Shown: positions 1 through 8,893, counted from the stretch's first letter. The stretch is DNA of 64,000 nt from CAVVFX01 sp963747535 (GCA_963747535.1 CAVVFX010000006.1:930001-994000); one strand, 5' to 3'. The notes: generated by a model not told the origin, from the sequence alone. Numbers and translations: made by a program.

Positions 1-381
1 TTCGCGATGGTAAAGAACATCGCGGAGGAAGAACAAATCCCTTCCCACTTTCTGGCCAAGATTCTGCAACAGATAGCCCGTAAAGGTCTGCTGAGATCGA
101 GTAAGGGTCCGACCGGCGGCTTTTGCCTCAACGTGCCGGCCAAGAAACTGAAGCTGATCGATATCATCGACGCCGTGGACGGTATGCATCATTTCACAGC
201 CTGCGCAGGGGGACTGCCGGAGTGCAACTCCGCGAAAGCCTGCTCGTTGTGCGACCGATGGAAACCCGTGCAGTCGCGGATTATGGGCTTCCTGGGTCGG
301 ACGACCATCGCCGACCTGGTGCGCGACTCAAAGAAGAAGGCAGTGAAGCCGGTGACCCGAAAAATCCTGCGGAGAGCCTGA
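1..381 (+). CDS. Rrf2-family transcriptional regulator, 5' end missing
   Basis: The reading frame is open from the first base, so the start lies upstream and the first Met at 7 is internal. The visible part is the second half of the winged helix (a recognition helix with SHFLAKILQQIARKGLL, then the wing with SSKGPTGGF) followed by the dimerisation helix. Counting from that internal Met, cysteines C66, C73 and C79 have the spacing C-x6-C-x5-C, close to the three Fe-S ligands of IscR, and C82 follows. An Fe-S or redox/NO-sensing repressor is therefore likely. The basic tail (KKKAVKPVTRKILRR) is longer than usual. The target is not visible. The family call is firm; the cofactor is inferred from cysteine spacing. 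Confidence 0.85.
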   Translation, partial: FAMVKNIAEEEQIPSHFLAKILQQIARKGLLRSSKGPTGGFCLNVPAKKLKLIDIIDAVDGMHHFTACAGGLPECNSAKACSLCDRWKPVQSRIMGFLGRTTIADLVRDSKKKAVKPVTRKILRRA

Positions 382-560
382 AACGCCACCGCGTGCATCT
401 TTATAGTCAGGGATGTCGCTTGCCCGGTCTGCGGTAGCGGAAGGTTGCGGGTCTGCCTCTGCGGGCGAAGGCTAGTGGCAGTTTCCGGGAAGTCTGGAGT
501 GCCTGCGTTGTTGACTCAGATCACTCCGCCTCCCCGCAATGTGTTATCAAGAGAGTGAAC

Positions 561-1205
561 ATGCCAAATCAATTTAGTGGAGTGCCCCAATCGGTCCTGG
601 TGCCGATGGTAGTCGAGCAGACCTCGCGTGGTGAGCGAGCCTACGATATTTACTCGCGGCTGCTGAAGGAGAATATCATCTTCCTCGGCACACCGATCGA
701 CGACAATGTTGCCAATCTGGTGATCGCCCAGCTTTTGTTTCTGGAGGCCGAGGATCCGGAAAGGGACATCTCGATTTACGTCAACTCGCCCGGAGGTTCG
801 ATCACGGCCGGCCTCGCGATCCTGGACACCATGGCGTTTGTGCGCCCGGACATCATCACCATCTGCGTGGGACAGGCCGCTTCCATGGCTGCAGTGCTGC
901 TGGCCATGGGGACCAAGGGCAAACGTTTCAGTCTGCCGAACTCGCGCATCATGATCCATCAGCCCTCTATGCAGGGGCTCGCGGGACAGGCGGCTGACAT
1001 CGATATCTACGCCAAAGAGATCCTGCGGATGCGCGAAACGCTCAATCAGCTCCTCGCTACCGCGACGGGACAGAGCATCGAGCGCGTCTCACGCGATGTG
1101 GATCGCGACTACATCATGGGCCCCGAGCAGGGCGTTGAGTACGGCATGATCGACCGCGTGATCAGCAGCCGCGATACGGCTCCCACTCCAGTCGCCAAAC
1201 CCTGA
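561..1205 (+). CDS. clpP: ATP-dependent Clp protease proteolytic subunit
   Basis: ClpP is the barrel-forming serine peptidase that degrades unfolded substrates delivered by ClpX or ClpA. The catalytic Ser sits in GQAASMA (about residue 108 from the ATG), His in MIHQP (about 133), and Asp in the DVDRDY segment (about 183). The length of 214 residues is normal. A GTG at 555 is also possible, but the ATG at 561 has GAGAG five bases upstream and is preferred. No clpX or tig lies beside it, unlike many bacteria, so it appears to be a stand-alone gene. Acidobacteria often carry more than one clpP, so a paralogue elsewhere is possible. The short C-terminal tail is Pro/Ala-rich. Confidence 0.96.
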   Translation: MPNQFSGVPQSVLVPMVVEQTSRGERAYDIYSRLLKENIIFLGTPIDDNVANLVIAQLLFLEAEDPERDISIYVNSPGGSITAGLAILDTMAFVRPDIITICVGQAASMAAVLLAMGTKGKRFSLPNSRIMIHQPSMQGLAGQAADIDIYAKEILRMRETLNQLLATATGQSIERVSRDVDRDYIMGPEQGVEYGMIDRVISSRDTAPTPVAKP

Positions 1206-1219
1206 GTCCGTACCCCACA

Positions 1220-1984
1220 ATGCGGCTTGATAATAAGGTAGCCATTATCACCGGCATCGGCGCCGGGATCGGCCAGGCGACCGCGGTGCGCTTCGCGGAA
1301 GAGGGAGCACGCCTGATCCTGGCCGACCTCGACGAGCCCGCCGCCTTGCGCACTGCGCGCACGGTGGAAGAACTGGGGGGGAAAGCGGTCACTCTCCGCG
1401 CCGATATCTCAAAGGAAGAGGACGCGAAGCGCATTTCGGAAGCCGCCATCGCGGCTTTCGGGAGGATCGATATCCTGGTCAACAACGCGGCCGAGTTCAC
1501 CGCCAAAAGCGTGGAGAACGCGACGCTGGAAGACTGGCATCGGGTGTACGGGGTGAACGTTTTCGGCACCGCCATGGTATCCAAGTACGCGATCCCTCAC
1601 ATGAAAGCCAGGAAGCGGGGCTCCATCGTGAACGTCGGTTCGGTGAGTGGCGTTCTGGCCCAGAAGGACTTCGCGACCTACAGTTCCACCAAGGGCGCCA
1701 TCATCACTATGACCAAGTGCATGGCGCTCGACCTGGCTCCGTGGAACATTCGGGTGAACACGGTTTGCCCGGGGACCATCGTCACCAGCGCATCCGAGCG
1801 AGAGTGGACGCTGGTCGGCCTGACGAAAGAGCAATGGTGCGCGAAAGAAGCTCCACGCCATATCTTGAACCGGACCGGCGAAGCTCGTGAAGCCGCTAAC
1901 GTGATCCTGTTCGTGGCTTCGGACGAGGCCAGTTTTATGACCGCGACAGAGCTCATGGTCGAAGGCGGGTCGTCGTCCTTTTAG
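1220..1984 (+). CDS. Short-chain dehydrogenase/reductase (SDR)
   Basis: Classical SDR of 254 residues. The N-terminal nucleotide-binding motif is TGIGAGIG, NNAA follows the fourth strand, the catalytic Ser lies in NVGSVSG, and YSSTKGA supplies Tyr and Lys. An Asp at the end of the second strand (LILADLDEP) is typical of NAD rather than NADP preference. The C-terminal TELMVEGGSSSF is the usual substrate-loop and dimer end. It starts 14 bases after clpP, so co-transcription is possible, but no functional link is evident. The substrate cannot be told from sequence; sugar-alcohol or cyclohexanol-type dehydrogenases are the commonest matches to this layout. Confidence 0.9.
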   Translation: MRLDNKVAIITGIGAGIGQATAVRFAEEGARLILADLDEPAALRTARTVEELGGKAVTLRADISKEEDAKRISEAAIAAFGRIDILVNNAAEFTAKSVENATLEDWHRVYGVNVFGTAMVSKYAIPHMKARKRGSIVNVGSVSGVLAQKDFATYSSTKGAIITMTKCMALDLAPWNIRVNTVCPGTIVTSASEREWTLVGLTKEQWCAKEAPRHILNRTGEAREAANVILFVASDEASFMTATELMVEGGSSSF

Positions 1985-1995
1985 TTGTCCGTTAA

Positions 1996-2073
1996 CCGTT
2001 GTCCGTTATCCGTTATCCGTTATCCGTGGTCCGTCATCAGACGCCAGAACGGTCAGCGGTAAACGGACAACGG
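1996..2073. repeat. Intergenic palindromic repeat (GTCCGTT type)
   Basis: The gap between the SDR and the convergent nitrile hydratase operon is built of CCGTTAT/CCGTTGT units. CCGTTGTCCGTT at 1996-2007 is exactly complementary to AACGGACAACGG at 2062-2073. This gives a 12-bp stem around about 54 bases that hold three tandem CCGTTAT units. It could act as a bidirectional terminator between the convergent genes. The same architecture with a different unit occurs at 25925-25984. Confidence 0.7.
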
Positions 2074-2087
2074 AAAACGGCAGCGTT

Positions 2088-2438
2088 TCACCCCAACACA
2101 ACCGGCTGGCCGTGCGGTGTATGCCGGTACGCGTCGGCCCACGCCCGCTTACGCTCCACCAGAGCCGTGCGATCGGTCAAACCCTTCGCCGTCACCAGAC
2201 GCTCCAGCGTCGCCAGCCAGTGCTCGTAGTAGTGTGTGCCGTCGTCGGGCTGGCCCGAATCCTCCGCGGCTTTGAGTTCCGCAGCCAGCGCCTCGGCCCA
2301 TTCTTTCCACGTGAAGTAGCCTTGCTCTGACAGCTTGACCGCGAGGGCAAACGCCTGAGCTTGCCACGGCTCGGCAAACACCGGTCCGCCGTCGTCGCGG
2401 GGAAGTCGCGGCAATTCGTTCAGATCACGCGTGTTCAA
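2088..2438 (-). CDS. Nitrile hydratase accessory (activator) protein
   Basis: A protein of about 116 residues homologous to the N-terminal part of the nitrile hydratase beta subunit: FAEPWQAQAFALAVKLSEQG and HYYEHWLATLERLV parallel FHERWEGRVYAL and SYYEKWLAALEKRV of the neighbouring beta subunit. In cobalt-type enzymes such small proteins (P14K/NhlE type) chaperone the alpha subunit and help metal insertion and cysteine oxidation. It is the third gene of the operon and overlaps the end of the beta gene. The frame has no ATG near the expected start. TTG at 2438, inside the last codons of the beta gene, is the best start and implies translational coupling. Function by homology and operon position; start uncertain. 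Confidence 0.82.
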   Translation of the reverse strand: MNTRDLNELPRLPRDDGGPVFAEPWQAQAFALAVKLSEQGYFTWKEWAEALAAELKAAEDSGQPDDGTHYYEHWLATLERLVTAKGLTDRTALVERKRAWADAYRHTPHGQPVVLG

Positions 2439-3081
2439 GATAGTTGTCCCAGAGGTCAAGATAAACGAAATCGCGAGCGGAGGCCGCTTGTCCCCAAAGC
2501 TCACGCGCCGCAAAACGGACCGAGTAAACGTGCTGCCGCTTCTCTCCCAGATACTGCGCATTCGTGTCGGGAAACGCGTACACTCCGTGATCCCGCACGA
2601 CCTCGCCGGTTTTACCCCGTGCGTATCGTGGCAGCCGGGTGTGACCGCTCGGATTGATATTCCGCGCCCGCACGCGCTGTCCGGTCTGGAATAGAGGAGC
2701 TACCCCGGGCTCCTGACTCGATGGAATGCCTCGGCCGATCCTCCGGGCCGCGTCAGGCGTGAACGCCGCATCGGCCTTCATCGAGTCCGGTGCAGCCTTG
2801 CCGCCGTCCAACTCTTCCTGGCTCACAAAGCCGTATTGCACGACGCGCTTCTCGAGCGCAGCCAGCCACTTCTCGTAATAGCTCATGCGCAAATAGTCGG
2901 CCGGCGGCAGAAGTTCGATGGTATGCCGCCAGGCATCCACGTTCCACCTGCCCCACGCGCCCATAGCGCGGTTAAGCGCATACACGCGACCTTCCCAGCG
3001 CTCGTGGAATACCGGCTCGTTCGCTTCGTGTTGAATCGGGCCCATGCCGTGCATGCCGCCCATATCGTGGATTCCGTTCAT
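2425..3081 (-). CDS. nthB: Nitrile hydratase beta subunit
   Basis: 218 residues. The N-terminus MNGIHDMGGMHGMG is the family signature. The C-terminal half is the SH3-like barrel (FQTGQRVRARNINPSGHTR, then GKTGEVVRDHGVYAFPD) ending in DFVYLDLWDNYLE. With the alpha subunit it forms the heterodimer that hydrates nitriles to amides; the metal sits in the alpha subunit and beta contributes two arginines that bind the modified cysteines (candidate Arg residues lie in the N-terminal helix region). The start overlaps the end of the alpha gene by four bases and the end overlaps the accessory gene. Length and order match cobalt-type operons. Subunit identity is firm. Confidence 0.93.
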   Translation of the reverse strand: MNGIHDMGGMHGMGPIQHEANEPVFHERWEGRVYALNRAMGAWGRWNVDAWRHTIELLPPADYLRMSYYEKWLAALEKRVVQYGFVSQEELDGGKAAPDSMKADAAFTPDAARRIGRGIPSSQEPGVAPLFQTGQRVRARNINPSGHTRLPRYARGKTGEVVRDHGVYAFPDTNAQYLGEKRQHVYSVRFAARELWGQAASARDFVYLDLWDNYLEHA

Positions 3082-3692
3082 AGCACCACCTTCGCCACGC
3101 CTACCATGGAATCGCGCGTAACCAGCGCAGCCAGTTCCTCCTCGCTCAACTTCTCGCTCCCCGCCGGACGTTCCGGGAGGACGAGATAGCGCAATTCCGC
3201 CGTGCTGTCCCAGACGCGCACCTCCACCTCATCGGGCAGCACCAGTCCGAACTCGCGAAGCACTCCCCGCGGGTCGATCACGGCGCGTGAACGGTAGGCC
3301 GCCGACTTGTACCAGACCGGTGGCAGGCCTAGAACCGGCCAGGGATAACAGGAGCACAGCGTGCATACCACCAGATTGTGCACCGTCGGTCCGTTCTCGA
3401 CCGCCAGCATGTGTTCCCCATGCTGGCTGGGATATCCGAGCTCGGCAATCGCTGAGGCAGCGTCGGCCAACAGGCGCTCTTTAAACGCGGGGTCCACCCA
3501 CGCCCGGGCCACCACGCGCGCTCCGTTACGCGGGCCGATTTTATTCTCGAACGTGTCGATTACCGCATCGAGCGCGGCGGGATCCACCAGTCCCTTCTCG
3601 ACCAGCAGGGACTCCAGCGCTTTCACCCGCAGCGTCGGCTCTGACGGTACCGTCGAATGCTCGTGAGTGTGATCGTGTTCGTGCTCGTGCAT
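3078..3692 (-). CDS. nthA: Nitrile hydratase alpha subunit, cobalt type, with His-rich leader
   Basis: 204 residues, the catalytic subunit of nitrile hydratase (nitrile plus water to amide). The metal site is C110-T-L-C113-S-C115, followed by YPWPVLGLPP. Thr in VCTLCSC is typical of cobalt enzymes; iron enzymes have Ser. Two of these cysteines are normally oxidised to sulfinate and sulfenate. The first twelve residues are remarkable: His at positions 2, 4, 6, 8, 10 and 12 alternates with acidic residues or Thr, a likely divalent-metal-binding tail not found in the textbook enzymes. It is first gene of the operon alpha-beta-accessory. Upstream, only three bases separate it from the stop of the DUF1501 gene, so a longer transcript is possible. 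Confidence 0.94.
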   Translation of the reverse strand: MHEHEHDHTHEHSTVPSEPTLRVKALESLLVEKGLVDPAALDAVIDTFENKIGPRNGARVVARAWVDPAFKERLLADAASAIAELGYPSQHGEHMLAVENGPTVHNLVVCTLCSCYPWPVLGLPPVWYKSAAYRSRAVIDPRGVLREFGLVLPDEVEVRVWDSTAELRYLVLPERPAGSEKLSEEELAALVTRDSMVGVAKVVL

Positions 3693-3695
3693 AGG

Positions 3696-5102
3696 CTACC
3701 CAAGAATTTTGGTAATGGGCCCTTGACCTTCTTCCACCAGATGGAACGGACGCCCATTGACCACGAAATCCATCTTCTTGTAATCGAGGCCGACCTGACG
3801 CAGAATCGTCGACTGCAGGTCGCTGATGTAGTGCGGACTCTCGACCGCCTTGTAGCCCACTTCGTCCGTTGCTCCCTCCACGGTGCCGCCCTTCACCCCG
3901 CCCCCGGACATCCAGGTCGAAAATCCCATCGCGTTGTGGTCGCGGCCGGTGGTATTCTGCGACCACGGCGTACGGCCGAATTCACTCGTGAAAACCACCA
4001 GCGTGCTGTCCAGCATGCCCCTCTGCTTCAGATCGCGAATCAGTCCCGCGATCGGTTTGTCGACGGCGCGGCACAGCGGTGCATGAGACTTCATATCGTC
4101 GTGCGAATCCCACTTGCCGTTGCCCCCGCCGGCGTGGCAGATCTGGATGAAGCGGACGCCGTTCTCGGAGAGCCTGCGCGCCAGCAGCAACTGGCGTCCG
4201 AACTCGTCGGTTTCCTTCTCGCCGATGCCGTAGAGTGACTTCACATGCTCCGGTTCGTTCGCGAAATCCACAATCGCCGGCGCCTTGAGCATCATGTTGG
4301 CTGCGAGTTCGAACGCCCGTGTCCGCGCCATGATTTCGCTCTCCATCGCATAATCCGCGCGGAACTGCCTGTCCATTTCAAAGAGAGCCTGCATCTGCCG
4401 GTCGCGCTGCTGCGCGGTGGATTCGCCGGGCGGAAGCAGATTCGGTATCGGGACGTTCCCGGGTTGAAACGGTGTCGCCGAATAACTCGCCCCGATGTAA
4501 CCGCCGGTGAGTTGAACCGGCGAAGAGGGCCGTCCGATGTTGACGAACGCCGGTAGATTCTTGTTCGCCGTGCTAAGCGCATAGGTCACCCAACTTCCGA
4601 GACAGGGATGATCGAACTGGCGCAGCGGCTTACCCGTGGCATGTTCCAGCACGGCTGGAAAATGGTTGGTCTGATGACAGTACATCGAACGGACCACGGC
4701 GATCTCGTCAATCACTCCGCCTACATTGGGGAACCAGTCCGAGACCGGAATGCCCGATTGCCCGTAACGCGTGAACGTACGCAGACACGGGATCACCGGC
4801 CGCTTCATCGGCGCATTGTTGTCGCCGAACCCGATCGCATCCATGATCTTGCCGGCATATTTATTGTCTTTGGGGTCGAACGTGTCGATGTGGCTGACGC
4901 CGCCGCACATGAAAAGATAGATCACCGATTTGGCGCGTGGTGTTCCGGGCAAACGCGCATCGCGGAGTTGATTGTCATCCGCCCATAGCGACCCGATGGC
5001 CGATCCCAGAAATCCGGCGGCGGATTTCAATAGAAACCCGCGCCGCGCGATGCGTCCGCACGGATAGATGTTCCTCAGCTCATCTGACATAGATAAACTC
5101 AT
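3696..5102 (-). CDS. DUF1501 family protein, Tat-exported, sulfatase-like fold
   Basis: 468 residues. The N-terminus has a twin-arginine signal (R20-R21-G-F-L-L-K, then a hydrophobic stretch). The body follows the DUF1501 pattern: FMCGGVSHIDTFDPK, RSMYCHQTNH, LTGGYIGA, QICHAGGGNGKWDSHDD and VFTSEFGRTPWSQ, with conserved Asp, His and Glu like the metal ligands of alkaline phosphatase/sulfatase-fold enzymes. No substrate is known for the family. Its start overlaps the end of the DUF1549/DUF1553 gene by 23 bases, the standard pairing in Planctomycetes, Verrucomicrobia and Solibacter-type acidobacteria. It probably acts outside the cytoplasm with its partner, perhaps on polysaccharide (inference). 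Confidence 0.9.
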   Translation of the reverse strand: MSLSMSDELRNIYPCGRIARRGFLLKSAAGFLGSAIGSLWADDNQLRDARLPGTPRAKSVIYLFMCGGVSHIDTFDPKDNKYAGKIMDAIGFGDNNAPMKRPVIPCLRTFTRYGQSGIPVSDWFPNVGGVIDEIAVVRSMYCHQTNHFPAVLEHATGKPLRQFDHPCLGSWVTYALSTANKNLPAFVNIGRPSSPVQLTGGYIGASYSATPFQPGNVPIPNLLPPGESTAQQRDRQMQALFEMDRQFRADYAMESEIMARTRAFELAANMMLKAPAIVDFANEPEHVKSLYGIGEKETDEFGRQLLLARRLSENGVRFIQICHAGGGNGKWDSHDDMKSHAPLCRAVDKPIAGLIRDLKQRGMLDSTLVVFTSEFGRTPWSQNTTGRDHNAMGFSTWMSGGGVKGGTVEGATDEVGYKAVESPHYISDLQSTILRQVGLDYKKMDFVVNGRPFHLVEEGQGPITKILG

Positions 5103-7290
5103 CCAGATTAAACAACAGCCAGCCTAACTCTTTCAGCCGGGCGGGATCACTGCCCACGTAAGTCAGTGCGTGGTCCATCTCCGCGCCCGACGGCGGCCGC
5201 CCGAGAACCGTGCGATAAGCCAGCCGGACAGCCGAGTTCAAATCACCCGACGAAACTTTCAATAAGTGATCCGCGAGACGGCCCGATTCGCGTTCGATCA
5301 ATTCGTTATTCATGGTGAAGAGCGCCTGCGGTGCAGTAACCGTCTGCGTCCGCAGCGGACAGGGTGCCCGTCCATCGTCCACATCGAAAGCGGTGAGGAA
5401 GTTACTCATTACGTCGGTGCTGGGGATATAGCCGCGAACCAGATAGACTCCGCGGCGATTCTTGACGCTGCTGAAGCTCTCGTCCGGCGGCAGAAATAAT
5501 TTCTGCTTCTCGTCTGCCGCCGAAAGCTGGAAGGACCTCCCGCCAACCGCCAGGTCCAGATCATTCGAAGAGTAGAGAACTGCGTCCCAGATCGGCTCCG
5601 CTTCGAGGCGTTGCAGCCGGAAACGCCACAGGTAGCTGTTCTGCGCGTCAATCTTCTGATTGGCCGTAAACCGCGCGGGCTCCATCTTCGACGCCAGTTG
5701 ATAAGTATCTGACGTGACGATCAGGCGCGAAAGCCACTTCATGCTGTAGTTATGCGCCACGAATTCCGCCGCGAGATAATCCAGCAGTTTTTGATTGGAG
5801 GGCTTGCCGCCCAGCAGACCGAAGTCGCTCGGAGTGCGCTGCAGGCCCTCTCCGAAATGCCACCCCCAGATTCGATTCACGGCCACGCGGGCGAAGAGAG
5901 GATTCTCGTGCGCTGTCAGCCAGTCGACGAATGCTTCCCGCCGTCCATCCCGGAAATCAATATCCGTGGGTTGAAACGGGAAGCCGGGTTCGACCGGTTT
6001 GTCCTTCTCGGGACGCTTCGGATCGCCTGTAGTCAAAACGTAGCTCGTCTCTTTCAGCAACGTTTTGTCCTCTTCGACGGTCCAATATGCCGGCAGCGTA
6101 GGAACGCGTCCGAGTTGGCGCTGCTCGGCCAGGAGCGCGTCGTATTTGACGATCTCCTCTTGCGGCATAATCAGCTTGATCTTCGAAGGGTCCACACGCA
6201 ACACGGGGAAGTAATCGTCGAAGATCTTCTGCTCACCCGGAGTGCGCTGCCTTTCGGGCTTTCGGACAATAGCCTGCACGTCCGGCGTGAGTAGGTTGAC
6301 GCGCTCTTCGTACAGCTTTGATCGGTAAGGCCCCACCAGCTCTTCAATTGCTTTGTCGAGCGCGGCCTTCTTCGTCTGATACTCGTCGAACTTGCGCCCG
6401 TTGGCGAAGATCTCGGCGGGGGTCGCGAGCATGACGGTCTTCAACACCAGCGGATCGAAGAGCGCTTTCATGGAGTAGTAGTCGCGCTGGCTGATGGGGT
6501 CGTACTTATGGTCGTGGCATTTTGCGCAGCCGACAGTCATGCCCATGAAAGCGGTGGAAATAGTCTCGACCGCCGAGAACGCAACGTCATGGTCGCGATC
6601 GTCGCGAGTCACCGCCGCGCGTGCCAGGAAGCCGAGGGCAAAAGAATCTTCCACCGGCCCCGGGGCTCGCGTGCGGCGCCCGCTGCTCGCCGTTACGGTC
6701 TCAGGCCGGTAGCGATTGCCGAGAATCTGCGCGCGAACAAACTCGTCGTATGGCATGTCCTGATTCAGCGCGTTGATGACCCAGTCGCGCCAGAGATAGA
6801 TTCCGGGCGCGGCCGGCATCACCGAGCCGTCGAGACCGTCGAGATCCGCGTAGCGGAGCACATCCAGCCAGTGCCGTGCCCAGCGGACGCCGTGTTGTTC
6901 ATCGCTGAGCAGCCGGTCGACAACTTTTTCGTAAGCGTCGGGCGATGTATCCTGCAAAAACGCGTCCTGCTCTGCAACCGTTGGCGGCAGACCTACCAGA
7001 TCGAAATACACGCGGCGCAGGAGCGTGAGCTTGTCTGCTTTCTGCGCGGGACCGAGGCCCTTCTCCCGATACATCGCGCTGATAAATGCGTCGATCGGGT
7101 TGGAGGACCGGGTCACGCCGGACGGAACGCGAGGACGCACCACCGGTTGCAGCGACCAGAGTCGGGCGGCGCGCCCGGCGAGCAGTACCTTTTGTGCAGC
7201 AGCGCCGGTGTCCGCGGCATCGAGACACGCCAGTGCGAGAATCGACCCGAGCACGAGCGCACCACACCGCTTGAAAATTGGCTGCCTCAC
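5080..7290 (-). CDS. DUF1549/DUF1553 secreted protein with c-type haem-like motif
   Basis: 736 residues with an N-terminal signal peptide (hydrophobic 9-25). The DUF1549 part includes RVYFDLVGLPPT and RHWLDVLRYAD. C255-A-K-C258-H259 in VGCAKCHDHKYDP is the CxxCH motif that gives such proteins the name cytochrome c-like planctomycete domain proteins, though whether haem is bound is uncertain. The DUF1553 part carries ENPLFARVAVNRIWGWHFG and the C-terminal NEFIYVR-like ending (NLDEFIYVR). A separate PSCyt1 domain at the N-terminus is absent, so this is the short form. Upstream member of the pair with DUF1501 (overlap 23 bases). The role is unknown; degradation or binding of surface glycans is a common guess. 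Confidence 0.9.
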   Translation of the reverse strand: MRQPIFKRCGALVLGSILALACLDAADTGAAAQKVLLAGRAARLWSLQPVVRPRVPSGVTRSSNPIDAFISAMYREKGLGPAQKADKLTLLRRVYFDLVGLPPTVAEQDAFLQDTSPDAYEKVVDRLLSDEQHGVRWARHWLDVLRYADLDGLDGSVMPAAPGIYLWRDWVINALNQDMPYDEFVRAQILGNRYRPETVTASSGRRTRAPGPVEDSFALGFLARAAVTRDDRDHDVAFSAVETISTAFMGMTVGCAKCHDHKYDPISQRDYYSMKALFDPLVLKTVMLATPAEIFANGRKFDEYQTKKAALDKAIEELVGPYRSKLYEERVNLLTPDVQAIVRKPERQRTPGEQKIFDDYFPVLRVDPSKIKLIMPQEEIVKYDALLAEQRQLGRVPTLPAYWTVEEDKTLLKETSYVLTTGDPKRPEKDKPVEPGFPFQPTDIDFRDGRREAFVDWLTAHENPLFARVAVNRIWGWHFGEGLQRTPSDFGLLGGKPSNQKLLDYLAAEFVAHNYSMKWLSRLIVTSDTYQLASKMEPARFTANQKIDAQNSYLWRFRLQRLEAEPIWDAVLYSSNDLDLAVGGRSFQLSAADEKQKLFLPPDESFSSVKNRRGVYLVRGYIPSTDVMSNFLTAFDVDDGRAPCPLRTQTVTAPQALFTMNNELIERESGRLADHLLKVSSGDLNSAVRLAYRTVLGRPPSGAEMDHALTYVGSDPARLKELGWLLFNLDEFIYVR

Positions 7291-7569
7291 TAGCGTCTAT
7301 TTGATCATAGCCGCGGATATCATTGCCACTTCGCCAGCGACCGAAATGGCGGACGAGATTGGACTTCCAGTCGATCCCTGTGTGGCATCCGTTATATGAT
7401 GCGACTGATATGAAGCTCATCCATATCGCGGCCGCGGCAGTCGCGTCGCGTTCTCCCGTCACTCTCCTCTGACCCGCGCTCCCTGCCTACGGCGGCAAAC
7501 CCACAGTCAGCGAGAACTTCACCGCGGGCCAGCCCCGCGGTTAGCAGCTGAATAGATTATTCTAGACGT

Positions 7570-8001
7570 TTGACCCAATTCAAGACCGAAACTGCGGCCG
7601 GGACCATCGCGCTCGGACGCAGTCTGGCCGCAGAGTTGCACGGCGTGGTGTTGCTGATCGGAAATCTGGGGGCAGGGAAGACCACGCTGGTGAAAGGGAT
7701 TGCGGAGGGACTCCACGCCGCCCGCGAGGAAGACGTCTCCAGCCCAACCTTCACTCTTATCCACGAGTACGGTGACCCGCCGCTCATTTATCACGTCGAT
7801 CTGTACCGCCTCGACTCGGAGCGTGAAGTTGAATCGCTGGGACTCGTGGATCTCTTTGCCACCGGCCGGCTGGTCCTGATCGAATGGGGTGAACGCTTCC
7901 CGCGTCTGATGCCTCTGCCCCGCACGGAGATCGAGATTACAGTCCACGATATGGAACACGACAGCGAATCCCGCATAATCGTATGGAGACAACTGACCTA
8001 A
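7570..8001 (+). CDS. tsaE: tRNA threonylcarbamoyladenosine biosynthesis ATPase TsaE
   Basis: 143 residues. TsaE is the P-loop ATPase that drives the TsaB-TsaD-TsaE complex making N6-threonylcarbamoyladenosine at tRNA position 37. The Walker A motif is G31-NLGAGKT, followed by the family signatures SSPTFTLIHEY, YHVDLYRL and VLIEWGERF. The only start giving the full family length is TTG at 7570. The next gene begins one base after its stop codon, so it is the first gene of a two-gene unit with the enoyl reductase. tsaB and tsaD are not in the window. Confidence 0.95.
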   Translation: MTQFKTETAAGTIALGRSLAAELHGVVLLIGNLGAGKTTLVKGIAEGLHAAREEDVSSPTFTLIHEYGDPPLIYHVDLYRLDSEREVESLGLVDLFATGRLVLIEWGERFPRLMPLPRTEIEITVHDMEHDSESRIIVWRQLT

Positions 8002-8002
8002 A

Positions 8003-8785
8003 ATGAGCAACCAGGATTGGGCGCTGATTCTTGGCGCGAGTAGTGGATTTGGCGAGGCTACCGCCCTCGAATTAGCCGCGGCGGGAATGAATATCTTCGG
8101 CGTGCATCTGGACCGGCGCGAAACCCTGGGACACGTCGCTGATATCGAAGAGCGGATACGCGCAGAAGGTCGCGAGGCTGTCTTCTTCAATGGGAATGCC
8201 GCCGACGAAAGTAAGCGTGCGGCAGTTCTCGGAAGCATAGCGGAACGTTTGGATTCACGCGGCGGAAAAGTCCGCGTGCTGCTCCATTCGTTAGCCTTCG
8301 GGGCCTTAAAGCCTCTCACCGGCGACGGAGCACTCACTCAAAAGCAGATAGAAATGACGTGCGACGTTATGGGTCACAGCCTGATTTACTGGGCAAAGGA
8401 TCTGGTCTCTGCCGGGCTCATGACCGCTGGAGGGCGCATTTTTGCCATGACTAGCGAGGGAAGTACGAGAGTACTGCCGAACTATGGCGCGGTGGCTGCA
8501 GCGAAAGTTATACTCGAATCGCATATCCGCCACCTCGCCGTAGAACTGGCCCCTCTAGGTATTACGGCTAACGCAATTTTAGCGGGCGTCACCGATACTC
8601 CCGCGCTCAGAAAAATTCCCGGAAATGAGCGCCTGCTGGAACTTGCCGCCGCGCACAATCCGTATCACCGCTTGACTACCCCACTCGATATCGCCCGCTG
8701 CATCCGCGTTCTGTCCGTGCCGGAAACCGCCTGGATGACAGGCAATACCATTCGTGTAGACGGGGGCGAAGGCATAGTAGGTTAA
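8003..8785 (+). CDS. SDR, FabL-like enoyl-[acyl-carrier-protein] reductase
   Basis: 260 residues. The nucleotide motif is GASSGFG (residues 11-17), and Y161 with K168 in NYGAVAAAK form the active-site pair. LLHSLAFGALKPL, ALDTPA-like GVTDTPALRKIPG and NTIRVDGGEG resemble the FabI/FabL branch of SDRs, which reduces the trans-2 double bond in the last step of fatty acid elongation. The spacing of Tyr and Lys (six residues between) is that of FabI/FabL rather than the classical YxxxK. Co-transcribed with tsaE (gap of one base). A 3-oxoacyl reductase is the alternative. No other fatty acid synthesis genes are adjacent. Confidence 0.8.
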   Translation: MSNQDWALILGASSGFGEATALELAAAGMNIFGVHLDRRETLGHVADIEERIRAEGREAVFFNGNAADESKRAAVLGSIAERLDSRGGKVRVLLHSLAFGALKPLTGDGALTQKQIEMTCDVMGHSLIYWAKDLVSAGLMTAGGRIFAMTSEGSTRVLPNYGAVAAAKVILESHIRHLAVELAPLGITANAILAGVTDTPALRKIPGNERLLELAAAHNPYHRLTTPLDIARCIRVLSVPETAWMTGNTIRVDGGEGIVG

Positions 8786-8871
8786 AAGCATCTGTGGCGC
8801 CGACCATCGTTTTTTGTGGTCTGCGGGCTACACCGTTCCTCGGACGCCATGAAACATAACTTAAGTGAAGG

Positions 8872-8893
8872 GGGGCAGGCGTGAGCCTGCCCC
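8872..8893. terminator. Hairpin between convergent genes
   Basis: GGGGCAGGC, a GTGA tetraloop, then GCCTGCCCC: a perfect 9-bp stem midway between the convergent fabL-like gene and the CsbD gene. There is no T-run on either side, so it is a strong hairpin of probable bidirectional termination rather than a canonical intrinsic terminator. It could equally be a copy of a dispersed hairpin repeat. Confidence 0.55.

Noticed and set aside
1985..2087. CRISPR-like tandem CCGTTAT units
   Set aside because: The units are 7 bases with no unique spacers, and the region folds on itself; no cas genes are in the window.
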